From positions 1-64,000 of the forward strand of contig NZ_JAAUWT010000019.1 in assembly GCF_014694455.1 (NCBI RefSeq): DNA of 64,000 nucleotides, written 5' to 3'. The notes under the pieces are model-generated. The model did not search any database. It saw only the letters and a list, made by a program, of their open reading frames with translations, and was not told where the DNA came from. Source of the DNA: Vibrio sp. S9_S30 (GTDB lineage Bacteria; Pseudomonadota; Gammaproteobacteria; Enterobacterales; Vibrionaceae). Position numbers and translations under genes: made by a program. The first letter of the stretch is position 1; every line of letters begins with the position of its first letter. Of this stretch, positions 61,681-64,000 are shown piece after piece.

Positions 61681-63351
61681 TTAATTGGATTCAATTTTCG
61701 CCCAAGTATCTCTTAGCCCTACCGTCCTGTTAAAAACAAGATGATCATTAGATGAATCTTTCGAGTCTAAACAGAAATACCCTGTTCTCTCAAACTGATA
61801 CCCTTGCTCCGGATTCGCTTTTGCCATGCTTGGTTCAACAACCCCTTTAAGCACTGTCAATGATTCAGGGTTAATCGTTGAAGCAAAGTCATCAACAGCT
61901 CCAGGGTTGGGAACGGAGAATAAACGGTCATACAGACGAATTTCCGCTGGAAGCCCTTTAGCCGCAGAAACCCAATGTATTACACCTTTCACCTTTCGAC
62001 CATCGGAAGGGTTTTTACCAAGAGTTTCATCATCATACGAGCAGAAAATCGTGGTTATATTACCTTCAGCATCTTTTTCAATACGCTCAGCTTTAATAAC
62101 ATAAGCGCCACGTAAGCGAACCTCTTTACCTAAGATCAAACGCTTGTATTTCTTGTTCGCTTCCTCACGAAAGTCATCTTTTTCGATAAACAGTTCGCGA
62201 GTAAACGGTACTTCACGCTCCCCCATCTCAGGCTTGTTAGGGTGGTTAGCTATCAATAGGTTAGTGACTTGTCCTTCTGCAAAGTTCTCAATAACAACTT
62301 TAACTGGCTCCAAAACCGCCATCGCTCGAGGTGCACTTTCATTAAGATCATCGCGAATGCAGGATTCCAACGAGCTGAACTCGATCATGTTTTCTTGCTT
62401 CGTTACACCAATTCGTTTACAAAACTCTCGGATTGATGCTGGTGTGAATCCACGACGACGTAAGCCCGACACCGTTGGCATACGAGGATCATCCCAACCA
62501 TTTACCAAGTTTTCTGAAACCAAGCGGCTAAGCTTGCGCTTAGACATGACTGTGTATTCCAAATTCAAGCGGCTGAATTCGTACTGACGTGGCTGGCAGT
62601 CGATTGTAATGTTGTCCAATACCCAGTCGTATAGGCGACGGTTATCTTGAAACTCTAATGAACAAAGGGAATGTGTAATACCTTCTATTGCATCAGAAAT
62701 GCAATGCGTGAAATCGTACATTGGGTAAATGCACCATTTATCACCCGTTTGATGGTGTGTCGCAAAGCGCACACGGTAAAGAACTGGATCACGTAAAACA
62801 ATAAAAGATGAAGACATGTCAATTTTAGCGCGTAGACACGCTTTGCCTTCTTCAAACCCACCGTCACGCATTTTTTCAAAAAGTACTAAGTTTTCTTCAA
62901 CACTTCGGTCACGATATGGGCTTGGTCTACCTGGCTCCTTAAGTGTGCCACGGTATTCACGGATTTGCTCAGGACTTAGCTCATCAACATACGCTAAGCC
63001 TTTGTTAATTAATTCAACTGCATAACCGTATAGTTCATCAAAGTAGTTTGAGGAATAACAAACCTCCCCACTCCATTCAAAACCTAACCAGTTAACATCA
63101 TTCTTAATCGACTCGACGTATTCGATATCTTCTTTTTCAGGGTTTGTGTCATCAAAGCGTAGATTACACTGTCCTTGATAGTCCTGAGCAATACCAAAAT
63201 TAAGGCAAATAGATTTAGCATGACCGATGTGCAAGTACCCATTAGGCTCCGGCGGGAATCGAGTGCGCACGCTGCTATGTTTGCTTTCCGCTAAATCTTT
63301 ATCAATGATTTGACGGATAAAGTTCGATGGACGAGCCTCAGCTTCACTCAT
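61681..63351 (-). CDS. glnS: Glutaminyl-tRNA synthetase
   Basis: Class I synthetase charging tRNA-Gln. 556 residues (E. coli 554). The HIGH motif is intact in PPEPNGYLHIGHAKSIC near residues 33-49, the KMSKS loop reads VMSKRKLSRLV near 269-279, and the anticodon-binding beta-barrels follow from about 340 (GEREVPFTRELFIEKDDF). ATG 63351 is the only start giving full length. The canonical HIGH here contrasts with the altered one in argS of the same window. Confidence 0.97.
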   Translation of the reverse strand: MSEAEARPSNFIRQIIDKDLAESKHSSVRTRFPPEPNGYLHIGHAKSICLNFGIAQDYQGQCNLRFDDTNPEKEDIEYVESIKNDVNWLGFEWSGEVCYSSNYFDELYGYAVELINKGLAYVDELSPEQIREYRGTLKEPGRPSPYRDRSVEENLVLFEKMRDGGFEEGKACLRAKIDMSSSFIVLRDPVLYRVRFATHHQTGDKWCIYPMYDFTHCISDAIEGITHSLCSLEFQDNRRLYDWVLDNITIDCQPRQYEFSRLNLEYTVMSKRKLSRLVSENLVNGWDDPRMPTVSGLRRRGFTPASIREFCKRIGVTKQENMIEFSSLESCIRDDLNESAPRAMAVLEPVKVVIENFAEGQVTNLLIANHPNKPEMGEREVPFTRELFIEKDDFREEANKKYKRLILGKEVRLRGAYVIKAERIEKDAEGNITTIFCSYDDETLGKNPSDGRKVKGVIHWVSAAKGLPAEIRLYDRLFSVPNPGAVDDFASTINPESLTVLKGVVEPSMAKANPEQGYQFERTGYFCLDSKDSSNDHLVFNRTVGLRDTWAKIESN

Positions 63352-63469
63352 CTAAACACCTCTATGTATTAAAGTATTGTCAGAATAGTTAATCACTAAT
63401 GATCCACCATTCTTACGAGATACACAACTGCCTCAAACACTTTATTGCCAAATTTAGTTTTGATCGTCT

Positions 63470-63499
63470 AAAAAAAATGCCTCCCGTTAAAGGAGGCAT
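63470..63499 (-). terminator. Terminator of nagE
   Basis: ATGCCTCC (63477-63484) and GGAGGCAT (63492-63499) form a perfect 8-bp stem; on the minus strand TTTTTTTAG follows. Confidence 0.9.
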
Positions 63500-63526
63500 T
63501 CGTATTCAAGATTTCTTAATCAGAGA

Positions 63527-64000
63527 TTAAGGCAGTTTGACATCAGACAAATCTTCACTTGCACCAATGTTCTTCATTTCGCCAGCTACGATTTCAGCTA
63601 GTGGTCCTAGGATAACCTGAAGGTTGTTTTCACCTAGTTTCACTACACCTTTAGCACCAAGCTTCTTAAGTACAGCCTCGTCAGCTAAAGAACGATCTTT
63701 AAGCGTTAGACGTAGACGAGTGATACACGCGTCGATAGACGTTAAGTTCTCATGACCACCTAGAGCTTTTAGATATTGGCGAGCAAGGTCACCTTTTGGA
63801 GCATCGCCAGTTGCAGCAACGGTCTCTTCTTCATCTTCACGACCTGGAGTCTTCAGGTTGAATGCGCGGATAGCGAATGTGAATGTAACGAAGTATAGAG
63901 CAAACCACGCCAGACCTAGAGCAAGTAGCACTAGAGGCTTAGTTGCGATACCAAAGTTAAGTACGAAGTCGATTGCACCACCAGAGAACGTAAAGCCGTG
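63527..64000 (-). CDS. nagE: N-acetylglucosamine PTS permease NagE, C-terminal part (cut by window edge)
   Basis: The frame is open to the right edge, so only the last 157 residues are seen. They comprise the end of the IIC membrane domain (HGFTFSGGAIDFVLNFGIAT, then LVLLALGLAWFALYFVTFTF) and the whole IIB domain with phospho-cysteine in SIDACITRLRL. The chain stops after IIB, so this enzyme lacks a fused IIA domain, as is usual for Vibrio NagE but unlike the E. coli fusion. It would import and phosphorylate GlcNAc, for example from chitin, using a separate IIA. A terminator follows. Confidence 0.9.
   Translation of the reverse strand, partial: HGFTFSGGAIDFVLNFGIATKPLVLLALGLAWFALYFVTFTFAIRAFNLKTPGREDEEETVAATGDAPKGDLARQYLKALGGHENLTSIDACITRLRLTLKDRSLADEAVLKKLGAKGVVKLGENNLQVILGPLAEIVAGEMKNIGASEDLSDVKLP

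Noticed and set aside
1..64000. tRNA or rRNA genes
   Set aside because: No cloverleaf-like or rRNA-like segment was recognised in the intergenic regions; a covariance scan would be needed to exclude one fully.

Overview
The window reads as chromosomal DNA of a Vibrionaceae gammaproteobacterium, most likely a Vibrio. Fur, ArgS, MinCDE, SeqA, FldA and the sdh/suc/gltA proteins match Vibrio and enterobacterial homologues as I remember them, and two gene orders are familiar ones: pgm-seqA-ybfF-(DUF2788)-fldA-fur and mepM-znuA/znuCB. The assignment rests on recognition by eye; no database search was run.

Layout. 1-210: the last 66 codons of an IS4-type transposase, cut by the window edge. 262-3468: lytic transglycosylase and YcgL genes divergent from minCDE. 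3529-7963: a REC-EAL c-di-GMP phosphodiesterase divergent from a large hybrid histidine kinase with a C-terminal Hpt domain. 8059-15704: a minus-strand housekeeping run (rnd, fadD, an alpha/beta hydrolase, a small conserved protein, tsaB, yoaA, a small orphan). 15918-19410: purU, yecM and argS; the ArgS HIGH signature is altered to AVHH. 19496-30057: an accessory locus of two Dpp-type permeases, a fused double ATPase, a HyuA-type ATP-dependent hydrolase, a DUF917/S-methyl-thiohydantoin-desulfurase-like protein and a solute-binding protein. It lies downstream of a MalT-like LuxR regulator, with a five-unit 16-bp tandem repeat between regulator and operon. 30306-31758: lpxM and a HIT protein. 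31759-32903: 1.1 kb without a gene, holding short tandem repeats and four closely packed inverted repeats, the last of them terminator-like (candidate small RNA). 32904-36308: a membrane-spanning two-component-propeller/AraC regulator without visible phosphorelay residues. 36438-40373: mepM, znuA and znuCB around a Zur-like site. 40441-43444: msbA divergent from a GT9 glycosyltransferase. 43574-54848: the TCA cluster sdhCDAB-sucABCD divergent from gltA, with a near-consensus ArcA box. 54947-61532: ybgI-like, DUF1853, pgm, seqA, ybfF, DUF2788, fldA, fur. 61681-64000: glnS and the 3' end of nagE.

How the parts may work together. The TCA genes form one long minus-strand unit broken by hairpins between sdhB/sucA and sucB/sucC, which could set different expression levels. 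The 19.5-30 kb locus looks like a self-contained uptake-and-hydrolysis system for a small cyclic amide or peptide-like compound with its own activator. The kinase and EAL protein look like a phosphorelay that lowers c-di-GMP. A recurrent oddity is a set of short tandem repeats of about 15-19 bp, mostly just beyond gene 3' ends, and once inside the solute-binding-protein gene.

Limits: start codons were moved by eye using family length and ribosome-binding sites. Substrate, regulator and RNA assignments are inferences from sequence reading only.
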